Assembly: GCF_002803155.1 (NCBI RefSeq)
Contig: NZ_NNBP01000005.1
Location: 62,001-126,000 of the forward strand
Reading direction: 5' to 3'
Length of the DNA: 64,000 nucleotides
Source: Streptomyces sp. CB02959
GTDB lineage: Bacteria > Actinomycetota > Actinomycetes > Streptomycetales > Streptomycetaceae
Shown: piece after piece, positions 38,596-46,586 of the stretch
Numbering within the stretch: position 1 is the stretch's first letter
Layout of the letters: every line of letters starts with the position of its first letter
Program-made: the position numbers and the translations under genes
The notes under the pieces: model-generated
The model's database searches: none
Told to the model about the DNA's origin: nothing
The model's input: only the letters and a program-made list of their open reading frames with translations

Positions 38596-41169
38596 ATGAC
38601 CGATCAGTCGCACGCCCGCCACACCGAGCCCGGTGGCCCCCGCACCGCCCCCGGCCCGGACGCCGGCCGTCGCCCCGGCGCGGGCGCCGGAGCCCACGAC
38701 TGTGCCGACGCGGTGGAGCGGGCGCTCGGCAGGCTCGATCTGGACGGCAAGGCCCGGCTGCTCTCGGGGCAGGACATGTGGAGCCTGCCGGCGGTGCCCG
38801 CGATCGGACTGCGGTCGCTGGTGATGTCGGACGGGCCGATCGGCGTCCGCGGCCGGCAGTGGAGCGCGGAGGACCCCTCGGTGGCGCTGCCCAGCCCCAC
38901 CGCCCTGGCCGCCACCTGGGACCCCGAACTGGCCCGCCGGGCCGGCCACCTGCTCGCCCAGGAAGCCCGCCGCAAGGGCGTGCACGTCCTGCTGGCACCG
39001 ACCGTCAACCTGCACCGCTCGCCGCTGGGCGGCCGCCACTTCGAGTGCTACTCGGAGGACCCGCTGCTGACCGGCGCGATCGGCGCGGGTTATGTGCGCG
39101 GCGTGCAGGAGGGCGGCGTCGGCACCACGGTCAAGCACTTCGTCGGCAACGACGCCGAGACCGACCGCTTCACGGTCGACAACCGCATCGCCCCGCGCCC
39201 GCTGCACGAGCTGTACCTCGCGCCCTTCGAGCACATCGTCACCCACGCCCGGCCCTGGGGCATCATGACCGCCTACAACCAGGTCAACGGCTCGACGATG
39301 ACCGAACACCACCACCTCGTCACCGAAGTCCTGCGCGGCGCCTGGGGCTTCGACGGCTGCAACGTCTCCGACTGGACGGCGGCCCGGAACACCGTCCGTG
39401 CCCTGCACGGCGGCCTGGACGTGGCGATGCCCGGGCCCCGCACGGTCTTCGGCGCCCCGCTCGCGGCGGCCGTCCGCGCGGGCGAGATCGCCGAGTCGGA
39501 GGTGGACGCCGCGGTCCGCCGGGTGCTGCTGCTCGCCGCCCGCACCGGCTGCCTGGACGGGGTGCCGCCCGCGGTGGCCCCGGCCGACGCTCCCCAGGGC
39601 ATCGACGGCCGGGCCGTCGCCCGCGAACTGGCCCGCCGTGCCGTCGTCCTGCTGCGCAACGAGCCTGCGGGGGAGGGCCCGCAGGACGGCGCCGGCCCGA
39701 TCCTGCCGCTCGACCCCGCGGCGCTGCGCCGGGTCGCCGTCATCGGTGCGGCCGCCCGCGACGCCCGGGTGCTCGGCGGGGGTTCCGCGACCGTCTTCCC
39801 CGCGCGGATCGTCTCTCCGCTCGCGGGTCTGCGGGCCGCGCTGCCCGAGGGGGTCGAGGTGGCGTTCGCGACCGGCGCCGACCCGCGCACCCGTATCCCG
39901 CACGCCCGCGAGGGGTTCACCCTGCGCGCCCGCTACCTCACCGCCGAGGGCCGGCTGCTCGCCGAGACGCCGCAGTTCGACGGCAGGGTCCAGGTGCTCG
40001 GCAGCTTCCCCGACGGCGTCACCCGGCGGGACCTGCACGCGGTCGAACTCACCGGCAGCTTCACCCCGCGGGCCACCGGCACCCACACGCTGGCGGTGGC
40101 CGGCGCGGGGCGGCTCCGGCTGTCCCTGGGCGGCGAGGTCGTCTTCGACGGCGACGGTGCCGGAAGGGAGGGCTCCGACCCCTTCGAGGCGTTCATGCAG
40201 CCCGCCGAGCACCGGATCGACGCGGAGCTGACTGCCGATCAGGAGGTCTCGCTGACCTTGCGCTTCGTGCCGCACAGCCTCGGCCTGGGGGAAGGCATGG
40301 GCGCCCTGAACTTCGTCCTCGGCCACGGCGAACCGCGGCTCGACGGCGACGGCGAGATCGAGGAGGCGGTCCGGGCGGCCACCGGGGCGGATGCCGCGAT
40401 CGTCGTCGTGGCGACCACCGAGGAGGTCGAGTCGGAAGGGTTCGACCGCGGCGACCTCCGGCTGCCGGGCCGGCAGGACGAGCTGGTCGCCCGGGTCGCC
40501 GCCGCCAACCCCCGCACCGTCGTGGTGGTCAACTCCGGCTCCCCGGTGGAGCTGCCGTGGCGCGACCGGGTCCCCGCGGTGCTGCTGAGCTGGTTCCCCG
40601 GCCAGGAGGCCGGGGCCGCGCTGGCGGACGTCCTGCTCGGGGCCCACGAACCGGGCGGCCGACTCCCCACCACCTGGCCGGCCCGCCTCGCCGACGCCCC
40701 GGTCTCCACCGTGACCCCCACCGACGGCACGCTCCCCTACGAGGAAGGGCTGTTCATCGGCTACCGCGCCTGGCAGCGCGCCGCCACCGCCCCCGCGTAC
40801 CCCTTCGGCCACGGCCTCGGCTACACCCGCTGGGAGTACGAGACCCTGGACACCACCCCCGACTCCGTCCGGGTCCGTCTGCGCAACACCGGGGACCGCC
40901 CCGGACGCGAGGTCGTCCAGATCTACCTCGCGCCGACCGGCGACACCTCCGGCACGCCGGAGCGCCCGGCCCGCTGGCTGGTCGGCTTCGCCACCGTCGA
41001 GGCGGGACCCGGCGAGAGCGCGGAGACCGAGATCCCGCTGCCGGGGCGCGCCTTCGAGGTCTGGTCGGAACCGGACGGCGGCTGGCGCCGGGTCCCGGGC
41101 ACCTACACCGTCGAGGCGGCGCACAGCAGCGCCGACATCCGGCTGGCCGCGCAGATCACTTCCCGCTGA
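38596..41169 (+). CDS. GH3 beta-glucosidase with PA14 domain
   Basis: An 857-residue family 3 glycoside hydrolase that removes terminal beta-linked glucose (or xylose) from oligosaccharides. The catalytic (alpha/beta)8 domain shows MSDGPIGVRG, GRHFECYSEDP, KHFVGNDAETDR and the nucleophile motif NVSDWTA at about residue 255. A PA14 sugar-binding insert lies at about 430-555. The C-terminal alpha/beta sandwich (VVVNSGSPVELPW, GHGLGYTRWEYE) and fibronectin-like end follow. There is no signal peptide, so it acts on imported sugars. It sits next to a TetR gene and shares its promoter region. The stop overlaps the convergent lipoprotein gene by 14 bases. Confidence 0.93.
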   Translation: MTDQSHARHTEPGGPRTAPGPDAGRRPGAGAGAHDCADAVERALGRLDLDGKARLLSGQDMWSLPAVPAIGLRSLVMSDGPIGVRGRQWSAEDPSVALPSPTALAATWDPELARRAGHLLAQEARRKGVHVLLAPTVNLHRSPLGGRHFECYSEDPLLTGAIGAGYVRGVQEGGVGTTVKHFVGNDAETDRFTVDNRIAPRPLHELYLAPFEHIVTHARPWGIMTAYNQVNGSTMTEHHHLVTEVLRGAWGFDGCNVSDWTAARNTVRALHGGLDVAMPGPRTVFGAPLAAAVRAGEIAESEVDAAVRRVLLLAARTGCLDGVPPAVAPADAPQGIDGRAVARELARRAVVLLRNEPAGEGPQDGAGPILPLDPAALRRVAVIGAAARDARVLGGGSATVFPARIVSPLAGLRAALPEGVEVAFATGADPRTRIPHAREGFTLRARYLTAEGRLLAETPQFDGRVQVLGSFPDGVTRRDLHAVELTGSFTPRATGTHTLAVAGAGRLRLSLGGEVVFDGDGAGREGSDPFEAFMQPAEHRIDAELTADQEVSLTLRFVPHSLGLGEGMGALNFVLGHGEPRLDGDGEIEEAVRAATGADAAIVVVATTEEVESEGFDRGDLRLPGRQDELVARVAAANPRTVVVVNSGSPVELPWRDRVPAVLLSWFPGQEAGAALADVLLGAHEPGGRLPTTWPARLADAPVSTVTPTDGTLPYEEGLFIGYRAWQRAATAPAYPFGHGLGYTRWEYETLDTTPDSVRVRLRNTGDRPGREVVQIYLAPTGDTSGTPERPARWLVGFATVEAGPGESAETEIPLPGRAFEVWSEPDGGWRRVPGTYTVEAAHSSADIRLAAQITSR

Positions 41170-41857
41170 GCACCGAGACGTCGCCGCCGCTGGTCCGGGC
41201 GGAAATCTTGTGCGCCGAGCCGCTGTCCGTCGTGACGGACACCGTGCGGTTCCCGCCGCTCGTCCCCGCGTCGACGGCGTAGGTGCCCTTCGGTATGCGG
41301 AGGGTGACGTTGCCGCCGCTGGTCCGGGCCGACACGTCGTCGGGCACCGCGCCCAGCGTCAACTCCACGTTCCCGCCGCTGGTCTTCACCTTCGCCGTGC
41401 GGGCCTCGGTGTCCGTGACGGTGACGTCGCCGCCGCTGGTGTCCGCGGTGATCCCGCCGGAGGCGCCGCGGACGGTGACGTCCCCGCCGCTGGTGTGCAG
41501 ATCGACCGAGGCGCCGCGCGGCAGCAGCACGCGGTACCCCACCTCGCAGTGGTGGTCCAAGGAGCACTCCTCGGCGGTCAGGGTGAGCCGGCCGTCCTTG
41601 ACGGTGTGCGTGGTCTGCGGCTTGTCGCCGTTGTACTTGGCCTTCTCGGTCACCTTGACCGCGCCGCCGGCGTCCACCGGCACGATCTCGATGTCCCCGC
41701 CGTGGGTCGTCACCGACAGCGCGCGGACGGTGCCGTCGACCCCGTACGTCTGCTGGGCGGAGGTGAGGGGGCCGCCCACCACCAGGGAGCAGCCGGTCGT
41801 CAGCAGGGTCAGGGCCGCACAGGGCAGGACGAGATGGGCGGCGCGGAGACGGGCCAT
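41156..41857 (-). CDS. DUF4097-type beta-repeat lipoprotein
   Basis: A 233-residue surface lipoprotein. The signal peptide ends with LLTTGC, Cys at about 23. The mature part is an adhesin-like beta solenoid built on repeats of the form TSGGDVTV or TSGGNVTL, at least six copies between residues 120 and 230. This is the DUF4097/DUF4098 fold found in actinobacterial and LiaF-like envelope proteins. Two Cys near residues 95-105 may form a disulfide. Start ATG 41857 follows GGGGGAA. Function unknown, perhaps envelope-stress sensing. Confidence 0.85.
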   Translation of the reverse strand: MARLRAAHLVLPCAALTLLTTGCSLVVGGPLTSAQQTYGVDGTVRALSVTTHGGDIEIVPVDAGGAVKVTEKAKYNGDKPQTTHTVKDGRLTLTAEECSLDHHCEVGYRVLLPRGASVDLHTSGGDVTVRGASGGITADTSGGDVTVTDTEARTAKVKTSGGNVELTLGAVPDDVSARTSGGNVTLRIPKGTYAVDAGTSGGNRTVSVTTDSGSAHKISARTSGGDVSVLSGK

Positions 41858-42027
41858 GGTGATTCCCCCGAGGCAGTGGTGAAGGTGCGGTACGAGCGGG
41901 CGGATCGGTCCGGATCCGCTCGCTCTCCATCGTCCCGCGCCGGCGCCTCGCTGACATCGCCGCAGGGTATGACCCGCACCGCCGTGCCCTTAGGGGTTCC
42001 CCTGATGTCGTACGGGGGCGGGCCGCC

Positions 42028-42966
42028 TCACCCCGCGGAAGCCGCCTCACTCTTCAGGGGGTTTCCCTTGCGGGTGATCGTCCGGAACGCCAGCTCCGCC
42101 AACTGCCGCTGGCCCTGCAGCCCCGGATGGAACCAGTCCCAGGTGCTCAACTGCTGCCCGGTGAAGCGGTAGTCGAAGACCGACCAGTCGAAGCGGCACA
42201 GCGCGTCCTCGACGCAGACCGCCGCCAGCGCCTCGTTGTACGCCATCACCCGCTCCCGGACCAGTGTCCGCCGGTCCTGCGCCGGCTTCGTCAGGTCGTC
42301 CGGGTCCCGCAGCATCGACCCGCAGATGCCCAGCTTCCACACCTGCTTGCCGAGCGGGTTCTTGCGCCCCTCGGACCACAGCCGCAGCAGGTCCGGTACG
42401 GCCGCGACGTACACCTGGGTGCGCGGCAGGGCGTGCCGCAGGGTCTTCATGGACCGTTCGAATCCGGCGCGGAACGCGGCGGGGGAGGTCATCGTCCGGA
42501 CGTCGCTGCGGCAGGCGTCGTTGGCGCCGATCAGGACCGTGACCAACTCGGGCCTGCGGGCCGCCGCCGTGGTGATCTGCTGCGGCAGGTCGCTCATCAG
42601 GGCCCCGGTCCGGGCGTAGTTCCAGCTGTGCTTGGCCGGGTCCTTCTTCAGCAGCCGCCGGGCCAGGCTGTCGACCTTGGGGTTGGTGCCGGTGGACCAG
42701 GAGACCTCCGGGCAGTCGGAGAGCACCGTGCAGGCGTCGAAGCCGACGGTGATGGAGTCGCCGAGGGCCGCGATGGAGGTGGGGTCGGTCCGCCAGGCGG
42801 GCGCCGGTTTCGCGGTGGGCTTGACCGCGGCGCGACCGTGCGGGGCGGAGCCGTCGCCGCAGGCGGTGAGCGCGGCCAGCAGTGCCGAAGCCGTCGCCGA
42901 GGCCAGCGCGGCGCGGGCCGCCCGGCGGTGGCGCCGAGGGCGGGCGAATCGATCGGTCGTCGTCAT
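42028..42966 (-). CDS. SGNH/GDSL-type esterase lipoprotein
   Basis: A 312-residue exported esterase or lipase. A twin-Arg-rich N-terminus and hydrophobic stretch end in lipobox LTAC at about residue 36, so it is probably a lipoprotein. SGNH blocks are clear: ALGDSITVGF (nucleophile Ser), the Gly region NYARTGALMS, GANDAC (Asn), and DWFHPG with the catalytic Asp and His. Six Cys in the mature part suggest disulfides. The ATG at 42966 has GGAGGGG upstream. The substrate could be a lipid ester or an acetylated glycan. Confidence 0.9.
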   Translation of the reverse strand: MTTTDRFARPRRHRRAARAALASATASALLAALTACGDGSAPHGRAAVKPTAKPAPAWRTDPTSIAALGDSITVGFDACTVLSDCPEVSWSTGTNPKVDSLARRLLKKDPAKHSWNYARTGALMSDLPQQITTAAARRPELVTVLIGANDACRSDVRTMTSPAAFRAGFERSMKTLRHALPRTQVYVAAVPDLLRLWSEGRKNPLGKQVWKLGICGSMLRDPDDLTKPAQDRRTLVRERVMAYNEALAAVCVEDALCRFDWSVFDYRFTGQQLSTWDWFHPGLQGQRQLAELAFRTITRKGNPLKSEAASAG

Positions 42967-42998
42967 CCCCTGTCCCCTCCGGCGTGCGAGTGATATCT

Positions 42999-43083
42999 CT
43001 TCGGGTACCGACGGTACGTCACTTCGGGTCCGGCACCGCGCGGTAGCTTTGGCCCCGTGCCTGCCGGGCGGTGACCCGAAGTG
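42999..43083. promoter_or_regulatory. repeated CTTCGGGT elements between esterase and DUF3145 genes
   Basis: CTTCGGGT occurs at 42999-43006 and 43022-43029. Its complement ACCCGAAG is at 43074-43081. The last two belong to an exact 11-bp inverted repeat, CACTTCGGGTC at 43020-43030 and GACCCGAAGTG at 43073-43083. The 326-base gap 42967-43292 has no gene; 43085-43190 is AT-rich for this genome and probably holds the DUF3145 promoter. Confidence 0.45.
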
Positions 43084-43292
43084 GCATGTGCAATCGGCAC
43101 AGATAAATTACAACACGTCATTTCCTGTCCCTTTTGCGGCAAATTCCGCCTAGTGGTGTTTACTGTAGGTCACCTCGCAAGCTGGTGCCGAAGTGATCAC
43201 TGGGGCAGAATGTCGGCAGCTGTCCCGGCCGCGACCGGAACGGGCACGAGGCCGCTGGGGAAGGCGAACCTCGATCCGCACGGGAGGTCCCG

Positions 43293-43787
43293 GTGACGAC
43301 ACGTGGAGTCCTGTACGTCCACTCCGCTCCACGAGCGCTGTGCCCGCACGTCGAATGGGCGGTGGCGGGCGTCCTCGGGGTGCGCGTCAACCTCGACTGG
43401 ATCCGCCAGCCGGCATCGCCCGGCACCTGGAGAGCCGAGTTCTCCTGGCAGGGCGAGGCCGGCACCGCCTCCAAGCTCGCCTCCGCGCTGCGCGGCTGGC
43501 ACCTGCTCCGCTTCGAGGTGACCGCGGAGCCCTGCTCCAGCGCCGAGGGCGAGCGCTACAGCGCCACCCCCGACCTCGGCATCTTCCACGCCGTCACCGG
43601 AATCCACGGCGACATCCTCATCCCCGAGGACCGGCTGCGCGCCGCCGTCGCCCGCTCCGCCCGCGGCGAGACCGAACTCGCCGCCGAGGTCGCCAAGCTG
43701 CTGGGCAAGCCCTGGGACGACGAGCTGGAGCCCTTCCGGTACGCCGGCGAGGGCGCCCCCGTCCGCTGGCTCCACCAGGTCGTCTGA
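43293..43787 (+). CDS. DUF3145 protein
   Basis: A 164-residue soluble protein found across actinobacteria, beginning MTTRGVLYVHSAPRALCPHV followed by EWAVAGVLG. It matches DUF3145, for which no biochemical function is established. It contains a conserved Trp-rich centre (GTWRAEFSWQGEAGTASKLA) and the C-terminal KPWDDELEPFRY. The GTG start follows GGGAGG at a good distance. It lies beside the fatty-acid synthase locus, a conserved neighbourhood in Streptomyces to my recollection. No membrane segment or signal peptide. Confidence 0.9.
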   Translation: MTTRGVLYVHSAPRALCPHVEWAVAGVLGVRVNLDWIRQPASPGTWRAEFSWQGEAGTASKLASALRGWHLLRFEVTAEPCSSAEGERYSATPDLGIFHAVTGIHGDILIPEDRLRAAVARSARGETELAAEVAKLLGKPWDDELEPFRYAGEGAPVRWLHQVV

Positions 43788-43848
43788 CGCCCCGTACACG
43801 CCCGTACGGAGCCTTGTGCGGGTCCGTACCGCGACACACGGCGCACGG

Positions 43849-43879
43849 TTGACCTGGAGTGCACTCCACGTCCTAGCGT
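43849..43879 (+). promoter_or_regulatory. MerR-type promoter, copy 1
   Basis: TTGACC at 43849-43854 and TAGCGT at 43874-43879 are separated by 19 bases. The spacer begins with the perfect palindrome TGGAGTGCACTCCA at 43855-43868. The over-long spacer with a centred dyad is the hallmark of promoters activated by MerR proteins. The -10 ends 6 bases before the ATG at 43886, so the message is likely leaderless. The same palindrome and -10 recur upstream of the merR gene at 51525. Confidence 0.75.
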
Positions 43880-43885
43880 GCGGCC

Positions 43886-44776
43886 ATGGCCGACAACAAG
43901 ACTTCTGACACCCTCTCGGTGGCCGTCCTCGGCACCGGGATCATGGGCGCGGCGATGACCCGCAACCTCGCCCGCGCCGGGCTGGACGTCCGCGCCTGGA
44001 ACCGCACCCGGGCCAAGGCCGAGCCGCTGGCCGCCGACGGGGTCCGCGTCACCGACACCCCCGGCGAGGCGGTGGACGGCGCCGACGTGGTCCTCACCAT
44101 GCTGCTCGACGGCCCCGCCGCCCTCGACGCCGTGCGCCGGGCCGCCCCGCAGTTGGCGCCCGGCACCCTCTGGCTCCAGATGAGCACCGTCGGACCCGGG
44201 GCCCTCGAACCGCTCGTCCGCTTCGCCGCCGAACAGGACCTGCGGTTCGTGGACGCCCCCGTACTGGGCACCAAGGCGCCCGCCGAGAAGGGGCAGTTGA
44301 TCGTCCTCGCCGCCGGCGCCCCCGAACTGCGGGCCCGCGCCGAGCGGGTCTTCGACATCGTCGGCGGCCGCACCCAGTGGGTCGGCGACGACGCCGCGAG
44401 CGGCGCCGCCAGCCGGCTCAAACTGGTCGTCAACAGCTGGGTGCTCACCATCATCGGCGGTACCGGTGAAACCCTGGCGCTCGCCAAGGGGCTGGGCGTC
44501 GACCCGCGGGACTTCCTGGACGCGATCGCCGGCGGCTCGCTCGACATGACCTACCTGCGGATGAAGTCCGACCTGCTGCTCTCCGGCGATCTCGCGCCGA
44601 GCTTCACGGTCTCCGCGGCGCGCAAGGACGCCCGGTTGATCGCCGAGGCCGCCGAGGGGTCCGGCGTCCGGCTGGACCTGGCCGCCGCGGCCGCGGAGCG
44701 CTTCCGCAGGGCCGAGGAGCAGGGGCACGGCGGCGAGGACGGCGTCGCCGCGTACTTCGCCAGCTTCGACGGCTGA
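43886..44776 (+). CDS. NAD(P)-dependent beta-hydroxyacid dehydrogenase family protein
   Basis: A 296-residue reductase of the 3-hydroxyisobutyrate/6-phosphogluconate dehydrogenase family. The Rossmann motif is VAVLGTGIMGAAMTRNL, with AWNRTRAKAEPL following as expected for NADP preference. DAPVLGTKAPAEKGQL is the substrate-site segment (Ser replaced by Thr/Lys context) and KLVVNSWV carries the catalytic Lys. Members of this branch reduce succinic semialdehyde, glyoxylate or similar aldehydes. No ribosome-binding site precedes the ATG, which fits a leaderless message from the MerR-type promoter. It is likely induced with the merR-aldo/keto reductase pair 7.7 kb away. Confidence 0.9.
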   Translation: MADNKTSDTLSVAVLGTGIMGAAMTRNLARAGLDVRAWNRTRAKAEPLAADGVRVTDTPGEAVDGADVVLTMLLDGPAALDAVRRAAPQLAPGTLWLQMSTVGPGALEPLVRFAAEQDLRFVDAPVLGTKAPAEKGQLIVLAAGAPELRARAERVFDIVGGRTQWVGDDAASGAASRLKLVVNSWVLTIIGGTGETLALAKGLGVDPRDFLDAIAGGSLDMTYLRMKSDLLLSGDLAPSFTVSAARKDARLIAEAAEGSGVRLDLAAAAAERFRRAEEQGHGGEDGVAAYFASFDG

Positions 44777-44794
44777 CCGGCCGCCGCTGAGCGC

Positions 44795-44835
44795 ACGAGG
44801 GCCCGCCCGGTCGTCCTGACCGGGCGGGCCCTCGT
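44795..44835. terminator. bidirectional terminator, 18-bp perfect stem
   Basis: ACGAGGGCCCGCCCGGTC at 44795-44812 is exactly complementary to 44818-44835, with a 5-base loop. It lies between the convergent dehydrogenase and fabF genes. Confidence 0.88.
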
Positions 44836-44867
44836 ACGGTGTGCGCCTACGGCTGCCTGACGGTGCC

Positions 44868-46154
44868 TCAGACCGTGCGGAAGGCGAGGACCACGTTGTG
44901 GCCGCCGAAGCCGAACGAGTCGTTCAGCGCCGCGATCCGGCCCTCGGCGGGCAGCGCCCGGGGCTCGCCGCGGACGATGTCCGCGTCCACCTCGGGGTCG
45001 AGGTTGTCGATGTTGATGGTCGGCGGGGCCGTCCGGTGGTACAGCGCCAGGATCGTGGCGACCGTCTCCACGCCGCCCGCGCCGCCCAGGAGGTGGCCGG
45101 TCATCGACTTGGTGGCGGAGACCGCCATGTGGTTCACGTCGTCGCCGAAGACCTTGTGCAGCGCCTTCAGCTCCGCCAGGTCGCCCTGCGGGGTCGAGGT
45201 GGCGTGCGCGTTGACGTGCACGATCTCGGACGCGGCGAGGTCGCTGCTGTCGAGGAGGTTCTGCAGCGCGTGGGCGATGCCGTTGCCGGACGGCTCCGGC
45301 TGCACGATGTCGTGGCTGTCGGCGGAGATGCCCTGGCCGATCGCCTCCGCGTAGACCCGGGCGCCGCGCTTGGCGGCGTGCTCGGCGGATTCCAGGACGA
45401 TCACGCCGGCGCCCTCGCCGAGGACGAAGCCGCTGCGGTCGGAGTCGAAGGGGCGGGAGGCACCCTGCGGGTCGTCGTTGTTCTTCGACATCGCCATCAT
45501 GTTGCCGAACGCGGCGATCGGCAGCGGGTGGATGGCCGCCTCCGTACCGCCCGCGACGACGATGTCGGCACGGCCCGTGCGGATCATCTCGATGGCGTAG
45601 CCGATGGCTTCCGAACCGGAGGCGCAGGCGCTCACCGGGGTGTGCACACCGGCGCGGGCGTTGACGTCCAGACCGACGTTGGCCGACGGCCCGTTGGGCA
45701 TCAGCATCGGCACCGTGTGCGGGGAGACCCGGCGGACGCCCTTCTCGCGGAGGACGTCGTACTGGCCCAGGAGCGTGGTCACGCCACCGATACCGGAGGC
45801 GATGACGGTGCCCAGCCGGTCGGGGTTGACCGAGCCGGCCGGCCCGGCGGCCGTGTCCGGCTCGCCGGCCTTGACCGTGAAGCCGGCGTCAGCCCACGCC
45901 TCACGGGCCGCGATCAGCGCGAACTGCGCCGAACGGTCGAGCTTGCGGGCCTGGGCCCGGGGCAGCGTCTCGGTCGGGTCCACGGCCGCCTGCGCGGCGA
46001 TGCGGACCGGAAGCTCGGCTGCCCAGTCCTGCTCCAGGGGGCTGACGCCGGACCGGCCGGCGAGGAGACCCTCCCAGGTCGAAGCGCTGTCGCCACCCAG
46101 CGGTGTGGTTGCGCCGATACCGGTGACGACCACGGTGCGATTGGTCGCGTTCAC
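44868..46154 (-). CDS. fabF: beta-ketoacyl-ACP synthase II
   Basis: A 428-residue elongating ketosynthase that condenses acyl-ACP with malonyl-ACP in fatty-acid synthesis. The catalytic triad is complete: Cys in VSACASGSEA, His in NAHATSTPQGD, His in SMTGHLLGGAG. NDSFGFGGHNVV closes the active site. GTG 46154 is the start, with GGAG upstream; the longer frame adds a non-conserved stretch. It is last of the fabD-fabH-acpP-fabF genes. The gap after acpP holds a small hairpin that may lower its expression relative to ACP. Confidence 0.95.
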   Translation of the reverse strand: MNATNRTVVVTGIGATTPLGGDSASTWEGLLAGRSGVSPLEQDWAAELPVRIAAQAAVDPTETLPRAQARKLDRSAQFALIAAREAWADAGFTVKAGEPDTAAGPAGSVNPDRLGTVIASGIGGVTTLLGQYDVLREKGVRRVSPHTVPMLMPNGPSANVGLDVNARAGVHTPVSACASGSEAIGYAIEMIRTGRADIVVAGGTEAAIHPLPIAAFGNMMAMSKNNDDPQGASRPFDSDRSGFVLGEGAGVIVLESAEHAAKRGARVYAEAIGQGISADSHDIVQPEPSGNGIAHALQNLLDSSDLAASEIVHVNAHATSTPQGDLAELKALHKVFGDDVNHMAVSATKSMTGHLLGGAGGVETVATILALYHRTAPPTINIDNLDPEVDADIVRGEPRALPAEGRIAALNDSFGFGGHNVVLAFRTV

Positions 46155-46195
46155 GGGAATTCTTACTCCACGGGTAGAGGTGTCTGAATCGACGG

Positions 46196-46213
46196 CGCCA
46201 CCGCGGGGTGGCG
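46196..46213 (-). promoter_or_regulatory. hairpin between acpP and fabF
   Basis: CGCCACC at 46196-46202 pairs with GGTGGCG at 46207-46213 around a 4-base loop, 18 bases after the acpP stop. It could partly end transcription or protect the acpP message from 3' decay. Confidence 0.45.
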
Positions 46214-46230
46214 ACATGCGCTGCGCCAGA

Positions 46231-46479
46231 TCAGGACTGGTGCTTGAGGATGTAGTCGGTCGCGTCGCCGACGGTCTTGAGGTTCTTGACGTCGTCGTCC
46301 GGGATCTTCACGTCGAAGCGCTCTTCGGCGGCGACGACGACCTCGACCATGGACAGCGAGTCGACGTCCAGGTCGTCGGTGAAGGACTTGTCCACCTTGA
46401 CGTCCTCGGTGGGGATGCCGGCGATCTCGTTGACGATCTCGGCGAGACCCTTGACGATCTCTTCCTGAGTGGCGGCCAT
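46231..46479 (-). CDS. acpP: acyl carrier protein
   Basis: An 82-residue four-helix acyl carrier protein of primary fatty-acid synthesis. The phosphopantetheine attachment Ser is in DVDSLSMVE at residue 41. The protein is acidic and begins MAATQEEIVKGLAEIVNEIA. An AGGAGCG site precedes the ATG. Gaps of 107 bases upstream and 76 downstream separate it from fabH and fabF, and each contains a hairpin. This suggests independent adjustment of its level, since ACP is needed in excess. Confidence 0.96.
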   Translation of the reverse strand: MAATQEEIVKGLAEIVNEIAGIPTEDVKVDKSFTDDLDVDSLSMVEVVVAAEERFDVKIPDDDVKNLKTVGDATDYILKHQS

Positions 46480-46539
46480 GATGGCGCTCCTTCGATTAGC
46501 GGAAAACTGCCTGTTTTACGGTGAAGCGGTGAAGGTCCC

Positions 46540-46575
46540 GCAGCGGCCGGCACATCGTGCTCGATGCCGGGCTGC
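46540..46575 (-). promoter_or_regulatory. imperfect hairpin between fabH and acpP
   Basis: The arms 46540-46557 (containing GCAGCGGCCGGCACATCG) and 46562-46575 (CGATGCCGGGCTGC) form a stem with small bulges around TGCT, just after the fabH stop at 46587. It may shape relative fabH and acpP message levels. Confidence 0.4.
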
Positions 46576-46586
46576 GCAGATCCTGC

